Below, in pieces: positions 18,254 to 27,025 of a stretch of 64,000 bases of DNA. Source of the DNA: Arthrobacter globiformis (lineage in GTDB: Bacteria; Actinomycetota; Actinomycetes; Actinomycetales; Micrococcaceae); the NCBI RefSeq assembly GCF_030815865.1, contig NZ_JAUSXI010000001.1:930001-994000 (forward strand), given 5' to 3'. Made by a program: the position numbers and the translations under genes. Every line of letters begins with the position of its first letter. Within the stretch, counting starts at the first letter, position 1. The notes beneath the pieces are model-generated. The model made no database searches. It was not told the origin of the DNA and saw only the letters and a program-made list of their open reading frames with translations.

Positions 18254-18754
18254 TCACCCATGGGCGGAGCCTGTGGCGGCAATCAGGTCCATCATGGAGC
18301 TATGCAGGCTCTCCACCTGGTCCCGGCTGAGGCCCCGCTTGGCCATTATGGTCCCGGGAACTGCCGTGGCCTGCTGGCGGAGGGCCGCCCCCTGCGGAGT
18401 CAGGTCCACTGCCAGGGCGCGCTCGTTCCCCTCGACGCGCCTGCGGGTGATGAGGCCGGCCGCTTCCAGTCGCCGCAGAAGAGGCGATATGGTCGCGGGC
18501 TCATGCAGGAGGGCGTCGCTGATATCGCGGGCCGAGCGCGGGCTGGACTGCCAAAGGCACAGCATGACCAAGTACTGGGGATGGGTGAGCCCCAACCTGT
18601 CCAGCACGAGCTTGTATGCCCCTACGACGCTGCGCGAGGCGACGGTCAGGGCGAAGCACAGCTGTCTTTCCAGAAGGAGGTCGTCCTGTTTGGAAGCGGG
18701 CATTCCAGCTGTTCCGGCAGTACCGGGGGCCGGGGATCTCGGGCGGGTAGCCAC
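18254..18754 (-). CDS. MarR/OhrR-family transcriptional regulator
   Basis: About 166-residue winged-helix repressor. The N-terminal helix reads LERQLCFALTVASR. Cys33 here lines up with the redox-sensing Cys15 of Bacillus OhrR, and the following GLTHPQYLVMLCLW is also OhrR-like. The recognition region is ISDALLHEPATISPLLRRLE and the wing RRRVEGNERAL. OhrR proteins sense organic peroxides and repress ohr, but no ohr gene is next to it. GTG at 18754 gives better spacing to AAAGGG than the ATG at 18760. A palindrome upstream is a likely autoregulatory site. Confidence 0.82.
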   Translation of the reverse strand: MATRPRSPAPGTAGTAGMPASKQDDLLLERQLCFALTVASRSVVGAYKLVLDRLGLTHPQYLVMLCLWQSSPRSARDISDALLHEPATISPLLRRLEAAGLITRRRVEGNERALAVDLTPQGAALRQQATAVPGTIMAKRGLSRDQVESLHSSMMDLIAATGSAHG

Positions 18755-18772
18755 GCGCATCCCTTTCGATCG

Positions 18773-18784
18773 TTAGTGTACTAA
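18773..18784. promoter_or_regulatory. candidate operator for the MarR/OhrR-like regulator
   Basis: TTAGTGTACTAA is a perfect inverted repeat (TTAGT-GT-ACTAA) 19 bases upstream of the regulator start, in an AT-rich patch continuing to 18800. MarR proteins bind such short palindromes in their own promoters. The link to this protein is inferred from position. Confidence 0.5.
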
Positions 18785-18921
18785 TCATTAGGATTTTCTT
18801 GATTCTGGCAGTAGTTGTGGAATGGAGTGGACACCGTGGCAAAAGAGAACGGCGCACAGCGGTTCATGCGGGCAACTGGCAAGCTGAGGGCGGTTTTGGC
18901 CCTGCCAACAGGAGTTCGCTG

Positions 18922-19059
18922 GTGCACGACATGACCGAGGAGAACCGCAAATTGCTCGCCCAGCGCGAGGCCGAGACGCAGCAGTGGGAAACTGTCCGGC
19001 GCCCGGACGGCAGCACCTATGTGGTGCCACGCAACCCCGACGACAAGTCCCTGCGCTAG
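18922..19059 (+). CDS. small hypothetical protein, 45 residues
   Basis: 45-residue, highly charged protein (VHDMTEENRKLLAQREAE start) with a predicted N-terminal helix and an ETVRRPDGSTYVVPRN beta segment. I do not recognise a family. The GTG at 18922 has an AGGAG ribosome site 7 bases upstream. The more upstream frame lacks one. It lies between the divergent regulator and the next small acidic gene. The coding evidence is the ribosome site and plausible codon use only. Confidence 0.45.
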   Translation: MHDMTEENRKLLAQREAETQQWETVRRPDGSTYVVPRNPDDKSLR

Positions 19060-19172
19060 CAGCCGCTGGGCCATGCCCGGGGTTCTTTTTCGGGGTCCCG
19101 GCGTAAAATAAGGGCACTGGCAGTCGAAGGGCAGACGCTCTCCGCCTTCAAGCAGGGAAGGGGGTGGGACTT

Positions 19173-19382
19173 GTGGCACACGTGCTCAGTGGCTTCATGA
19201 ATCTGACAGACAGGCTCCGGTTCGTATTCGGCCCTGCCGCCGTCGGCGATGCAGCTACGCCGGTGGTTCACCTGCATGACGATTATGAGCATGCTTCCGA
19301 AGACGATCTGGCCCAGTTCGAAGTCGAGACCGACTCGGAGGGGCACCACTATGCTGTCCGCAAGGGCGAACTGGATAAGTGA
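19173..19382 (+). CDS. small acidic hypothetical protein
   Basis: About 69 residues, acidic (HDDYEHASEDDLAQFEVETD), with a short N-terminal helix (MNLTDRLRFVFG). I do not recognise the family, but the clear acidic bias and the strong terminator right after the stop support a real gene. The start is uncertain: GTG 19173 is preceded by GGGAAGG, and ATG 19197 is a shorter option. It converges with lysC. Confidence 0.5.
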   Translation: MAHVLSGFMNLTDRLRFVFGPAAVGDAATPVVHLHDDYEHASEDDLAQFEVETDSEGHHYAVRKGELDK

Positions 19383-19402
19383 CAACGCCTTCAATGAAGT
19401 GC

Positions 19403-19434
19403 AGAAGCCCGGTGCGTGAACGCACCGGGCTTCT
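19403..19434. terminator. bidirectional intrinsic terminator
   Basis: A perfect 14-bp stem (AGAAGCCCGGTGCG with its complement at 19421-19434) encloses a TGAA loop. It sits between the convergent small acidic gene and lysC and can serve both. Confidence 0.85.
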
Positions 19435-19467
19435 GTCTGCACTGACTCGCAGTGCCTTGCGGAACCT

Positions 19468-20826
19468 TTAGCGGCCGGTGCCCCCGTAGACGGTGGCAAC
19501 GGCTTCGCTGTCCAGGTCGAATGCCTTGTGGATGGCGCGGACGGCGTCATCGAGCAGGTCAGCATGGGTCACCACGGAAATGCGGATCTCCGAGGTGGAG
19601 ATCATGTTGATGTTGATGCCCGCGGCGGACAAAGCCTTGAAGAACGTGGCCGAAACGCCCGGGTGGGAGCGCATGCCGGCGCCGATCAGCGACAGCTTGC
19701 CGATCTGCTCGTTGTACTCGATGCTTTCGAACCCGATCTCGGGCTGCGCAGCACGGAGGGCGGCAAGGGCGTCGGCGCCCTCGACGATGGGCAGCGTGAA
19801 GGAGATGTCCGTCCTGCCGGTGCCGTGCGTGGAAACGTTCTGGACGATCATGTCGATGTTCGAGTGCGCGTCCGCAATGACCTGGAAGATCGCGGCTGCC
19901 TTGCCCGGGATGTCCGGAACACCTACAACGGTGACCTTTGCTTCCGAGCGGTCGTGTGCAACACCGGAGATGATTGGCTGCTCCAAGGCAACTCCCTCTT
20001 GAGTCGTGATCTTGTCATCGGCGCCGGGCAGGACCCAGGTGCCTTCGTTCTGGCTGAATGAGGAACGGACATGCAGCGGCACGCCGAACCGCCGGGCGTA
20101 TTCGACGCACCGGAGGTGGAGGATCTTGGCCCCGGACGCGGCCAGTTCCAGCATCTCCTCGCTGGAGATACGGTCGATCTTCTGGGCTGACGGAACGACT
20201 CGGGGGTCCGCCGTGTAGATGCCGTCAACGTCGGTGTAGATCTCGCAGACGTCAGCCTCGAGGGCGGCGGCGAGGGCCACCGCCGTCGTGTCCGAACCGC
20301 CGCGGCCGAGGGTGGTGATCTCGTTCGTGGAGCGGCTCATGCCCTGGAACCCGGCGACGATGGCAATGTGCCCCTTGTCCAGGGCGGTGCGGATGCGGTG
20401 CGGGTCGACGTCGATGATCCGAGCCTTGCCGTGGATCCCGTCCGTGATCATGCCGGCCTGGGAACCCGTGAAGGACTGCGCGGACGCACCGAACTTGTTG
20501 ATGGCCATGGCCAGCAGGGCCATGGAGATGCGCTCACCGGCGGAGAGGAGCATGTCCATCTCGCGGGCCGGGGCTGAGTCGGTGACCTGGGCGGCAAGGT
20601 CAAGAAGTTCGTCGGTGGTGTCACCCATCGCGGAGACGACGACGACGACTTCGTTGCCGGCCTTCTGGGCGTCGACCACGCGCCTGGCCACGCGCTTGAT
20701 GCCGTCTGCGTCAGCCACCGAGGAGCCGCCGAACTTCTGCACAATGAGCTGCGTGGTGGCAGCAGGAGCTGCGGGCAGCTCCTGCGGCCGCAGTTCGGTT
20801 TTCACATCGGTACTGGGCATACTCAT
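19468..20826 (-). CDS. lysC: aspartate kinase
   Basis: 452-residue enzyme that phosphorylates aspartate, the first step to lysine, threonine, methionine and diaminopimelate for peptidoglycan. The kinase domain opens with [15 protein letters not shown] near residues 29-43. GFQGM and [15 protein letters not shown] at about 161-185 are the substrate and ATP motifs. Two ACT domains fill the C-terminal third ([20 protein letters not shown] and [16 protein letters not shown]), so feedback control by amino acids is likely. The ATG at 20826 has GAGGG seven bases upstream. asd, often next in actinobacteria, is not here; a terminator follows. Confidence 0.95.
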   Translation of the reverse strand: MSMPSTDVKTELRPQELPAAPAATTQLIVQKFGGSSVADADGIKRVARRVVDAQKAGNEVVVVVSAMGDTTDELLDLAAQVTDSAPAREMDMLLSAGERISMALLAMAINKFGASAQSFTGSQAGMITDGIHGKARIIDVDPHRIRTALDKGHIAIVAGFQGMSRSTNEITTLGRGGSDTTAVALAAALEADVCEIYTDVDGIYTADPRVVPSAQKIDRISSEEMLELAASGAKILHLRCVEYARRFGVPLHVRSSFSQNEGTWVLPGADDKITTQEGVALEQPIISGVAHDRSEAKVTVVGVPDIPGKAAAIFQVIADAHSNIDMIVQNVSTHGTGRTDISFTLPIVEGADALAALRAAQPEIGFESIEYNEQIGKLSLIGAGMRSHPGVSATFFKALSAAGININMISTSEIRISVVTHADLLDDAVRAIHKAFDLDSEAVATVYGGTGR

Positions 20827-20949
20827 GCGTGCACCCTCACTGGATCAAATTGGAGTTCTGGAGGCCAGACGGCCTTACGGCACGGCGGCATACTGATTTC
20901 AACAGTTTATCGCCGCCGTCCGCCCGCTGTGGAATTGTGACCGTTGCGG

Positions 20950-21549
20950 TCAGCTGAGGGCGTTCCGGCGGCCCTCGAAGGCCCTGCCCAGGGTGACTTC
21001 GTCCGCGTATTCGAGGTCCCCGCCCACGGGCAGCCCGGAAGCGAGCCGCGTCACTGCGATCCCAATCGACTGCAGCATGCGCGCCAGGTAGGTGGCCGTG
21101 GCCTCGCCCTCCAGGTTCGGGTCAGTGGCGATGATGATCTCTTGGACGGCGCCATCGCTGAGCCGGTTGAGGAGTTCGCGGATCCGAAGCTGCTCCGGGC
21201 CGACGCCGGCGATTGGGTTAATGGCACCGCCGAGCACGTGGTAGCGGCCCCGGAATGAGCGGGTGCGCTCCACGGCCAGCACGTCCTTGGACTCCTCCAC
21301 GACGCAGATAATGGAGGGGTCACGCCTTGGGTCGCGGCAAATGTTGCACAGTTCGTGCTCGGTCACGTTGCCGCAGGCGGCGCAAAACTTGACCCGTTCC
21401 TTGACGGTGGTGATGGCCTCCACCAGCCGCTTCATGTCCTGGGGGTCTGCCTCCAGGATGTGGAACGCGAGGCGCTGCGCGGACTTCGGTCCCACACCGG
21501 GAAGACGTCCGAGCTCGTCGATAAGCTCCTGAACTGCACCCTCGTACAC
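20950..21549 (-). CDS. recR: recombination mediator RecR
   Basis: 199-residue DNA repair protein of the RecFOR path, which helps load RecA on gapped DNA. It has the helix-hairpin-helix ([20 protein letters not shown], residues 8-27), a C4 zinc finger ([19 protein letters not shown] at about 54-72) and a Toprim domain ([15 protein letters not shown]). The GTG at 21549 has GAGGAA upstream and gives the usual RecR length. A start 17 codons earlier would add residues not found in the family. It follows dnaX after 129 bases; no ybaB/ebfC gene fits in between. Confidence 0.94.
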   Translation of the reverse strand: MYEGAVQELIDELGRLPGVGPKSAQRLAFHILEADPQDMKRLVEAITTVKERVKFCAACGNVTEHELCNICRDPRRDPSIICVVEESKDVLAVERTRSFRGRYHVLGGAINPIAGVGPEQLRIRELLNRLSDGAVQEIIIATDPNLEGEATATYLARMLQSIGIAVTRLASGLPVGGDLEYADEVTLGRAFEGRRNALS

Positions 21550-21678
21550 TTTTTCCTCGATTGCTGGTTGAAAGATGGCCGGTGCCGCCAGACGGGGCAC
21601 TGGTACGTCGCGGGGCGGTCTGCCCGGCCCTTGGGTCCTCGCCTCGGGCGGGAGCTCCTTCAGACCGGGTGCCGCGGC

Positions 21679-24600
21679 CTAGTACCGGGGCATCAGGGGG
21701 CTGCCGTCCAGCGACCGTTCTTCGATGAGCTTTCCGCCCAGAATACGCTCGACGGCGGCACGGCCAAAGACGCCCGACTCCTCGATGGTTTCGTCATCCG
21801 CACTGGGGATGTCCTGAACGTACGGTGCCGGTTCCTCGGTGCTCCGCGCGGGCGCCTTGGCCCGGCCCGCCTCCGCCTCCGGGCTATTGGAGAGCCTCTG
21901 GTAGAGGCTCAGCTTGCCCCTGGCGGGAGTCTCGGGCGCCGGCGCCGGCGCCTGCGCCTGCGCCTGCGCCTGCGCCGGCGAAGTGGTGCGGGAAGCGGCA
22001 ACTGCGGGGCCCGCCTGGACCGCTGGTCCGGCCTGAACTGCTGGGCCGGATGCGAACACGGGAACCCGGACCGGGGCGGCGTCGGTGGCAGCGGTCACGG
22101 CGGGCGCGCGGACACCCTCGTTTGGGGTGGGTGTTCCGTACTCGTGGCTGGCAGCCGCCGGGGCGGATGCCATGGCGTAGGCAGGCTCGAACTCCGGGAC
22201 AGCGCGCTCGGCTGTTTCCGGCGCGCACTCAGCAGCGGCGATTTCAGCTGGGGCGCTCACACCCGGGGCGCCTTCACTTGAAGCGCTCCCACCCGGGGTG
22301 CTGGACAGTTGGCGTCCCGCGGCGCTACCGCCGGTATGCGGCGGCTGGGCGGCGGCGGGTGCGTACGCCGGTGCAGCGGAGCCGGTCGACTCCTCGTCGT
22401 GGTCGTGGTCGTTGTCAGCCGCGCTCGGGTATTTGCCCACGTTGCTTTCGGAACGGAGAGCCCATACGCCAGGTGTCTGCTCGACAGCACGGGACCATGG
22501 ATCAGCGGAGGTGTCAGGAGCAGGCTGCTGCTCCGCCTGTGCCGGAGCGGCAGCTTTGGCACCAGTTTGCGCAGCGGCGGGTGCAGGCTCGACAGGTGGT
22601 TTTACCTCCGGTGCCTTTACCTCCGGCGCCGACGATGGCGCGGGGCTGCCCTGCCATTGGCGCGACGGCTCCCAGTCCATGGGGGGCTCTTCATCCAGCG
22701 GAGGTGCGTCCTCGTCGAGTGGAGGGCCCCAGTCGTCATCCGAATAGGAGTAGTCGCCAGTCTGCTGCGCTAGCGGTCCGCGTTCTTGCGTCTGCCCTGC
22801 AGTGGATGGGGCGGCAGACGCCTTGGAAGCCGCCGGGTGGGTGGCCACCGGCTGCGCGGCGGACGCCTGTGTGGCAAGAGGCTGCGGGGCAGACTGCCGG
22901 GAGGGTACAGACGGTTCATTGCCGGATGCCCCAGCGGCGTCGCCGGCGCCGGCGGGGGCGGTGGTTTCCGATTGGGACGCCGTGATGGTGGGTCCTGACC
23001 ACTGCGGTGTGGAGACCGCAGAAGCCTCCGGCGAAGAAGGAGAGGCATGCCCGGCCGCGGGCGCGGTGGACGGACCCGGCGACGCCGGAGCCGAACCTGT
23101 TGCCGCAGGGCTGGCAGGGGCGGGCTCCGGCTCTGCGGAGCCACCTGGGGCAGCGGCCAGGCCCCAATCCGCGTCGGTGGTGGTAGCCGGAACGTCCCGG
23201 CTAGTAGGCGCTTTTGGGTTTGGTTCAGAGCTCGCTGAGCTGCCGGCGCCTGCCACCGCGGTGATCTGGCAGTCGATGCCGATCGTCTTGTGGATGGCTT
23301 GGCGCAGATTCTCGGAGTGGTCTGCCCTGCCGAAGGCGCCCGCCAGCCCGGAGGTGGTGAAGACGAGCGTCAGTACCTGGCCGTCGAACTGGCCAACCTG
23401 GGCATTGGGCTCAACGAGAGCCCAGGTGCTTCGCTTGATCCTTGTCAGGGTCTGCAGGACCTCGGGCCAGGCGCGGCGGAGTACCTCGACGTCGGCATGC
23501 GACCCGGTGGGGGCTGCACCGGCGGGGGCTGTGCTGGAAGAGGGTTCGGCGGGGGGCTGCGGAGCGGGAGCCGACCGGGCCGCCTGCGCGGCAACCGACT
23601 CGGGGCTCTGAGCCTGTTGGCGCTGGGCTTCGTGGCGCTGGGCCTGCTCAGACCGTGGGGCGGACTCCGGGGCCTGGGAGGCCGCGGGACGCTGGGCGAC
23701 AGGCACCCGGCCCTGCCCGTCGTGCGAGCCCGGGGCCGAGCGACCTTCGCCTGCGGCGGCGTCATCCGTGGGCCAGTCGCCAGTGGTGATCCGTGGCGCG
23801 GCCAGGGCTTCCCGTCCGGGCGCGTCCTGCGCCGCGGGTGCGGCCTGAATGCTGGGCGGGCCCACTCGCGGCGCGCTGGACGCCGGAGCCACCTGCGCCG
23901 GAGCGGCAGGAACTGACGCCGAAGCTGCCGGACCTTGGGAGGCCGGAGCGTTCTGGGCAGGAGCGGCAGACGGAACAGACGCAGGGGGTGCAAGCGGAGC
24001 AGGGGAAACCGGAGAAGCCGCAGCAGGAGCCTGCGCGGCTGCCGCAGGCGCCGGCACGGCCGCCGCAACCGGAGCCGAGGCGGCGGCGGGAGCGCCGGCG
24101 TCGGACCCTCCGTAGTTAAGTCGCCGCTCCACGCGGTCGATCCTGGCAGCGATGCCGCGCTCGGTCTGCTCGGAGCTGGGCAGCAGGATGCGGGCGCACA
24201 GCAGTTCCAGGTGCAGCCGCGGCGACGTGGCACCTGTCATCTCCGTCAGCGCGGTGTTGGTAACGTCGGCCGCGCGCGACAGCTCAGCCGCGCCGAGATT
24301 GTGTGCCTGGCTCTGCATCCGGGCGATCTGGTCGGCCGGCATGCCGCGGAGGATGGCCTGGGCGCTTTCCGGCATGGCCTGCACGATGATGAGGTCCCGG
24401 AAACGCTCCAGGAGGTCCTCCACGAAACGGCGGGGATCGTGCCCCGTCTGAATGACGCGGTCCACGGCACGGAAGACCGTGGCGGCATCGGAAGCGGCGA
24501 TTGCTTCGACGACGTCGTCCAAAAGCGAGGCGTGCGTGTAACCGAGAAGTGCCACAGCGAGCTCGTAGTCGAGGCCGTTGGGTCCGGCGCCTGCCATGAG

Positions 24601-25278
24601 TTGGTCCAGCACGGACAGCGAATCCCGCACGGACCCCGCACCCGCGCGGATCACAAGGGACAGCACTCCGGGGGCCACCGGGACGTTTTCCTGGTGGCAG
24701 AGCTGCTCGAGGTAAGCCATCAGCGGCTCAGGCGGCACCAGCCGGAACGGGTAGTGGTGCGTGCGCGAGCGGATGGTCCCGATGACCTTGTCCGGCTCGG
24801 TGGTGGCGAAGATGAACTTGATGTGTTCCGGCGGCTCTTCGACGATTTTCAGCAGGGCGTTGAAGCCCGCCGAGGTGACCATGTGCGCCTCGTCGATGAT
24901 GAAGATCTTGTAGCGGTCCCGCACTGGTGCATACGTGGCGCGTTCCCGGAGGTCGCGGGCGTCATCCACGCCGCCGTGGCTGGCGGCGTCGATCTCGATG
25001 ACGTCGAGGGAGCCGGCTCCGCCGCGGGCAAGTTCGACGCAGCTGGGGCAGACGCCGCACGGGGTGTCTGTGGGGCCTTTGGCACAGTTGAGGCAGCGGG
25101 CCAGGATGCGCGCAGACGTGGTCTTGCCGCAGCCGCGCGGGCCGGAGAAAAGGTAGGCGTGGTTGACGCGGTTCTTGCGCAGGGCCGTCATCAGCGGCTC
25201 CGTGACATGCTCCTGCCCGATAACGTCCGCGAACGAGTCCGGGCGATACCTGCGGTAAAGGGCAGTTGTAACAGTCAC
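21679..25278 (-). CDS. dnaX: DNA polymerase III gamma/tau subunit, very long
   Basis: 1199-residue clamp-loader ATPase. The Walker A motif GPRGCGKTT is at 46-54, zinc ligands are Cys65/74/77/80 (CGVCPSC), DEAH sits near 130 (IIDEAHMVT), and the AAA+ lid and collar run to about residue 375. Residues from about 390 to 1150 are dominated by Ala/Pro/Ser/Gln low complexity, broken by one folded island at about 595-680 (VEVLRRAWPEVLQTLTRIKR to IGIDCQITAV) that likely binds the polymerase. A conserved tail ends ERILGGKLIEERSLDG. It is much longer than E. coli DnaX (643). GTG start. The SRP RNA lies just upstream. Confidence 0.94.
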   Translation of the reverse strand: MTVTTALYRRYRPDSFADVIGQEHVTEPLMTALRKNRVNHAYLFSGPRGCGKTTSARILARCLNCAKGPTDTPCGVCPSCVELARGGAGSLDVIEIDAASHGGVDDARDLRERATYAPVRDRYKIFIIDEAHMVTSAGFNALLKIVEEPPEHIKFIFATTEPDKVIGTIRSRTHHYPFRLVPPEPLMAYLEQLCHQENVPVAPGVLSLVIRAGAGSVRDSLSVLDQLMAGAGPNGLDYELAVALLGYTHASLLDDVVEAIAASDAATVFRAVDRVIQTGHDPRRFVEDLLERFRDLIIVQAMPESAQAILRGMPADQIARMQSQAHNLGAAELSRAADVTNTALTEMTGATSPRLHLELLCARILLPSSEQTERGIAARIDRVERRLNYGGSDAGAPAAASAPVAAAVPAPAAAAQAPAAASPVSPAPLAPPASVPSAAPAQNAPASQGPAASASVPAAPAQVAPASSAPRVGPPSIQAAPAAQDAPGREALAAPRITTGDWPTDDAAAGEGRSAPGSHDGQGRVPVAQRPAASQAPESAPRSEQAQRHEAQRQQAQSPESVAAQAARSAPAPQPPAEPSSSTAPAGAAPTGSHADVEVLRRAWPEVLQTLTRIKRSTWALVEPNAQVGQFDGQVLTLVFTTSGLAGAFGRADHSENLRQAIHKTIGIDCQITAVAGAGSSASSEPNPKAPTSRDVPATTTDADWGLAAAPGGSAEPEPAPASPAATGSAPASPGPSTAPAAGHASPSSPEASAVSTPQWSGPTITASQSETTAPAGAGDAAGASGNEPSVPSRQSAPQPLATQASAAQPVATHPAASKASAAPSTAGQTQERGPLAQQTGDYSYSDDDWGPPLDEDAPPLDEEPPMDWEPSRQWQGSPAPSSAPEVKAPEVKPPVEPAPAAAQTGAKAAAPAQAEQQPAPDTSADPWSRAVEQTPGVWALRSESNVGKYPSAADNDHDHDEESTGSAAPAYAPAAAQPPHTGGSAAGRQLSSTPGGSASSEGAPGVSAPAEIAAAECAPETAERAVPEFEPAYAMASAPAAASHEYGTPTPNEGVRAPAVTAATDAAPVRVPVFASGPAVQAGPAVQAGPAVAASRTTSPAQAQAQAQAPAPAPETPARGKLSLYQRLSNSPEAEAGRAKAPARSTEEPAPYVQDIPSADDETIEESGVFGRAAVERILGGKLIEERSLDGSPLMPRY

Positions 25279-25315
25279 AGGGAAAACCTACCTATAGGGA
25301 CTGACATTAAATAAG

Positions 25316-25405
25316 AGACCCCTCATGCACCCGCCAGAGCCCATCTACCCTTGCTACCTTCCGGTCCTGGGGGAGTTCAACAGGATGACGCCACATGAGG
25401 GGCCG
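25316..25405 (-). ncRNA. ffs: small signal recognition particle RNA (4.5S type)
   Basis: On the minus strand the region folds into one long hairpin. The ends GGCCCCTCATG and CATGAGGGGTC pair. The apical S-domain loop carries AGGACCGGAAGGTAGCAAG, matching the Ffh-binding GGAAGNAGC signature of bacterial 4.5S RNA. It lies directly upstream of dnaX, the usual actinobacterial position. Ends are estimated from the stem. Confidence 0.92.
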
Positions 25406-25479
25406 TCAGATACTTTACCCGAACTTTGGGCGTGGCCCGAATCGGCTTTGATGGGGCAGCGGCGGGCGCCGCCGTCGTC

Positions 25480-25803
25480 TTAGCGGTGCCCGTTCACAGG
25501 CCAGCTCATGAACGCCGGCTCCTCATAGGGGTGGGCCCGCCGCAATCGCTGTACGACGGCGTCGAGCATGTCCTCTTCCACGATGCACTCGACCCGGACC
25601 TCGGAAACCTCTTCCGGCTCGCCGGCCGTGCCGATGTAGGGCCGGGCCCCGGGTAAGGGGGTAAAACGTCCCGTTCCCGGCGACGTGAAGGAGCAGTGCG
25701 AGTAGTCGCCCAGCCTGCCGGCGCCGGCATCTCCGATGGCGGTGCGCACCGCCTCGGCGTGGGAATCGGGGACGTACACCACGAGCACATGCAGCTGGGA
25801 CAT
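25480..25803 (-). CDS. stand-alone NIF3/YqfO insertion-domain protein
   Basis: 107-residue protein that matches only the CutA/PII-like insert of the NIF3 (YqfO) family, not the metal-binding NIF3 halves. The motifs are VVYVPDSHAEAVRTAIGDAG, GDYSHCSFTSPGTGRF, ARPYIGTAGEPEEVSEVRVE and the C-terminal RRAHPYEEPAF. Related stand-alone domains occur in many bacteria, and no reaction is known for them. It is short but complete by fold, so it is not a truncated NIF3 gene. It ends near the SRP RNA gene, transcribed in the same direction. Confidence 0.84.
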   Translation of the reverse strand: MSQLHVLVVYVPDSHAEAVRTAIGDAGAGRLGDYSHCSFTSPGTGRFTPLPGARPYIGTAGEPEEVSEVRVECIVEEDMLDAVVQRLRRAHPYEEPAFMSWPVNGHR

Positions 25804-25959
25804 GGCACCATCCTGCCATTCGTTTCGGGGCGTCCCTGCGCCTTGGCTGGCCGCGCCACAACAGCCCTCGAGGAGGCCTGGGCGGGGGTGGATCCGGCCG
25901 ATTGGGAGATGCCGGAAACTTCAGGTATTCTAGTATCTGCTTTTGGTTCAAGAGCAGCT

Positions 25960-26047
25960 GGAGAATTCGCCTAGCGGCCTATGGCGCACGCCTGGAACGC
26001 GTGTTGGGTTAACGCCCTCGGGGGTTCAAATCCCCCATTCTCCGCCA
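25960..26047 (+). tRNA. tRNA-Ser (anticodon GGA), CCA encoded
   Basis: Acceptor GGAGAAT (25960-25966) pairs with ATTCTCC (26037-26043), followed by G and encoded CCA. The anticodon stem CACGC/GCGTG holds the loop CTGGAAC with anticodon GGA. A long variable arm (GTTGGGTTAACGCCCTC region) and the T-loop GGTTCAAATC confirm a class II serine tRNA. Confidence 0.96.
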
Positions 26048-26052
26048 TTGGG

Positions 26053-26086
26053 AAACCCGGTTCTGACATCGTCAGGACCGGGTTTT
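26053..26086 (+). terminator. intrinsic terminator after tRNA-Ser
   Basis: AAACCCGGTTCTGAC pairs with GTCAGGACCGGGTTT around ATC, and the stem runs into TTTT. It starts six bases after the tRNA 3' end. Confidence 0.88.
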
Positions 26087-26116
26087 CTGCTTTCCTGCCC
26101 CGGTTGCGGGATGGAG

Positions 26117-27025
26117 TTACGTCACGCCCAGCCTCTGGAGCCGCTCGCGGGCGGCTAGCTGGCTGGGGCTGGCCGGCCCCAGTGCGAGGCGCACTACGGC
26201 GAGGGTTGCCCGGGCGGCCAGGCTCACTGGCAGCGGCAGGGGGCCCAGCCGGGCAGTACGCATGCCAAGCAGCCGGCGGTAGTCAGGCTCCAAACTCAGG
26301 ACGGCGGCCTCGAACAGCACTCGGTAACCCGGTTTCAGCAGGGGGTGTAGGGGTGGATTCCTGATGAACGCGACTGTTTCGGCGACCCGTTCATCGCAGC
26401 GGAGAGTGCCTGCGGCAGACCATTCTGCGAGCTCCCGGACGAGGGCGGCCTTGCTCTCCGGCGGGGATTCCACTCCCATGAGCCTGCCCGCCTGCGCCCA
26501 CTCACGCACGTAAGCATCCGGGCCGCCCGGAATGGGGCCGTCCCACAGTTCATGAGTGCGGAGAAATGAGTCCGTGAACGTGATGTGCACCCAGCGGAGC
26601 AGCTCAGGATCGTTGGCGGAGTACTTCTGGAGGGTGCCGTCGCCATCGACATACTTGCCGTTAACGGATTCGTGCAGCCGGACCACCCTCTCGGTTGCCG
26701 CCCGGGCTTCAGCCGTGGACCCGTACGTGAGGGCGTGGATCCAGGCAGTGGTTCGGGCCAGCCGGCCCAGGCTGTCCTCACGGAAATTTGAATGGTCGTG
26801 GACCCCGGCGAGGACTGCGGGGTGAAGTGTCTGCATCAACAGGGACCGTATGCCGCCGACGATGGTTGGCACGCCGCCATGGACGGCCCAGACCGCAGAG
26901 CCGGGGAGGAAATACCCGGGATCGTCGCCCTGGGCAAACTTCCGGGACCAGTCCGGCAGTGCATCCGGGCTGCCGGTTAGAGTGCGCTTCAGTTCCGCCT
27001 GCCATTTCCTCAGGAAAGTCCGCAT
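26117..27025 (-). CDS. DUF2236 (MpaB/Lcp-type oxygenase-like) protein
   Basis: 302-residue, mainly helical protein of the DUF2236 group, related to the latex-clearing (rubber oxygenase) and MpaB catalytic domain. The signature is VWAVHGGVPTIVGGIRSLLM at about 46-65, then LLMQTLHPAVLAGVHDHSNF, a TWIHALTYGS-like helix and the HITFTDSFLRTHELW segment. His and Arg residues in these helices bind haem in characterised relatives. The substrate is unknown. The ATG at 27025 is used; its ribosome site is weak. It converges with tRNA-Ser. Confidence 0.84.
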   Translation of the reverse strand: MRTFLRKWQAELKRTLTGSPDALPDWSRKFAQGDDPGYFLPGSAVWAVHGGVPTIVGGIRSLLMQTLHPAVLAGVHDHSNFREDSLGRLARTTAWIHALTYGSTAEARAATERVVRLHESVNGKYVDGDGTLQKYSANDPELLRWVHITFTDSFLRTHELWDGPIPGGPDAYVREWAQAGRLMGVESPPESKAALVRELAEWSAAGTLRCDERVAETVAFIRNPPLHPLLKPGYRVLFEAAVLSLEPDYRRLLGMRTARLGPLPLPVSLAARATLAVVRLALGPASPSQLAARERLQRLGVT

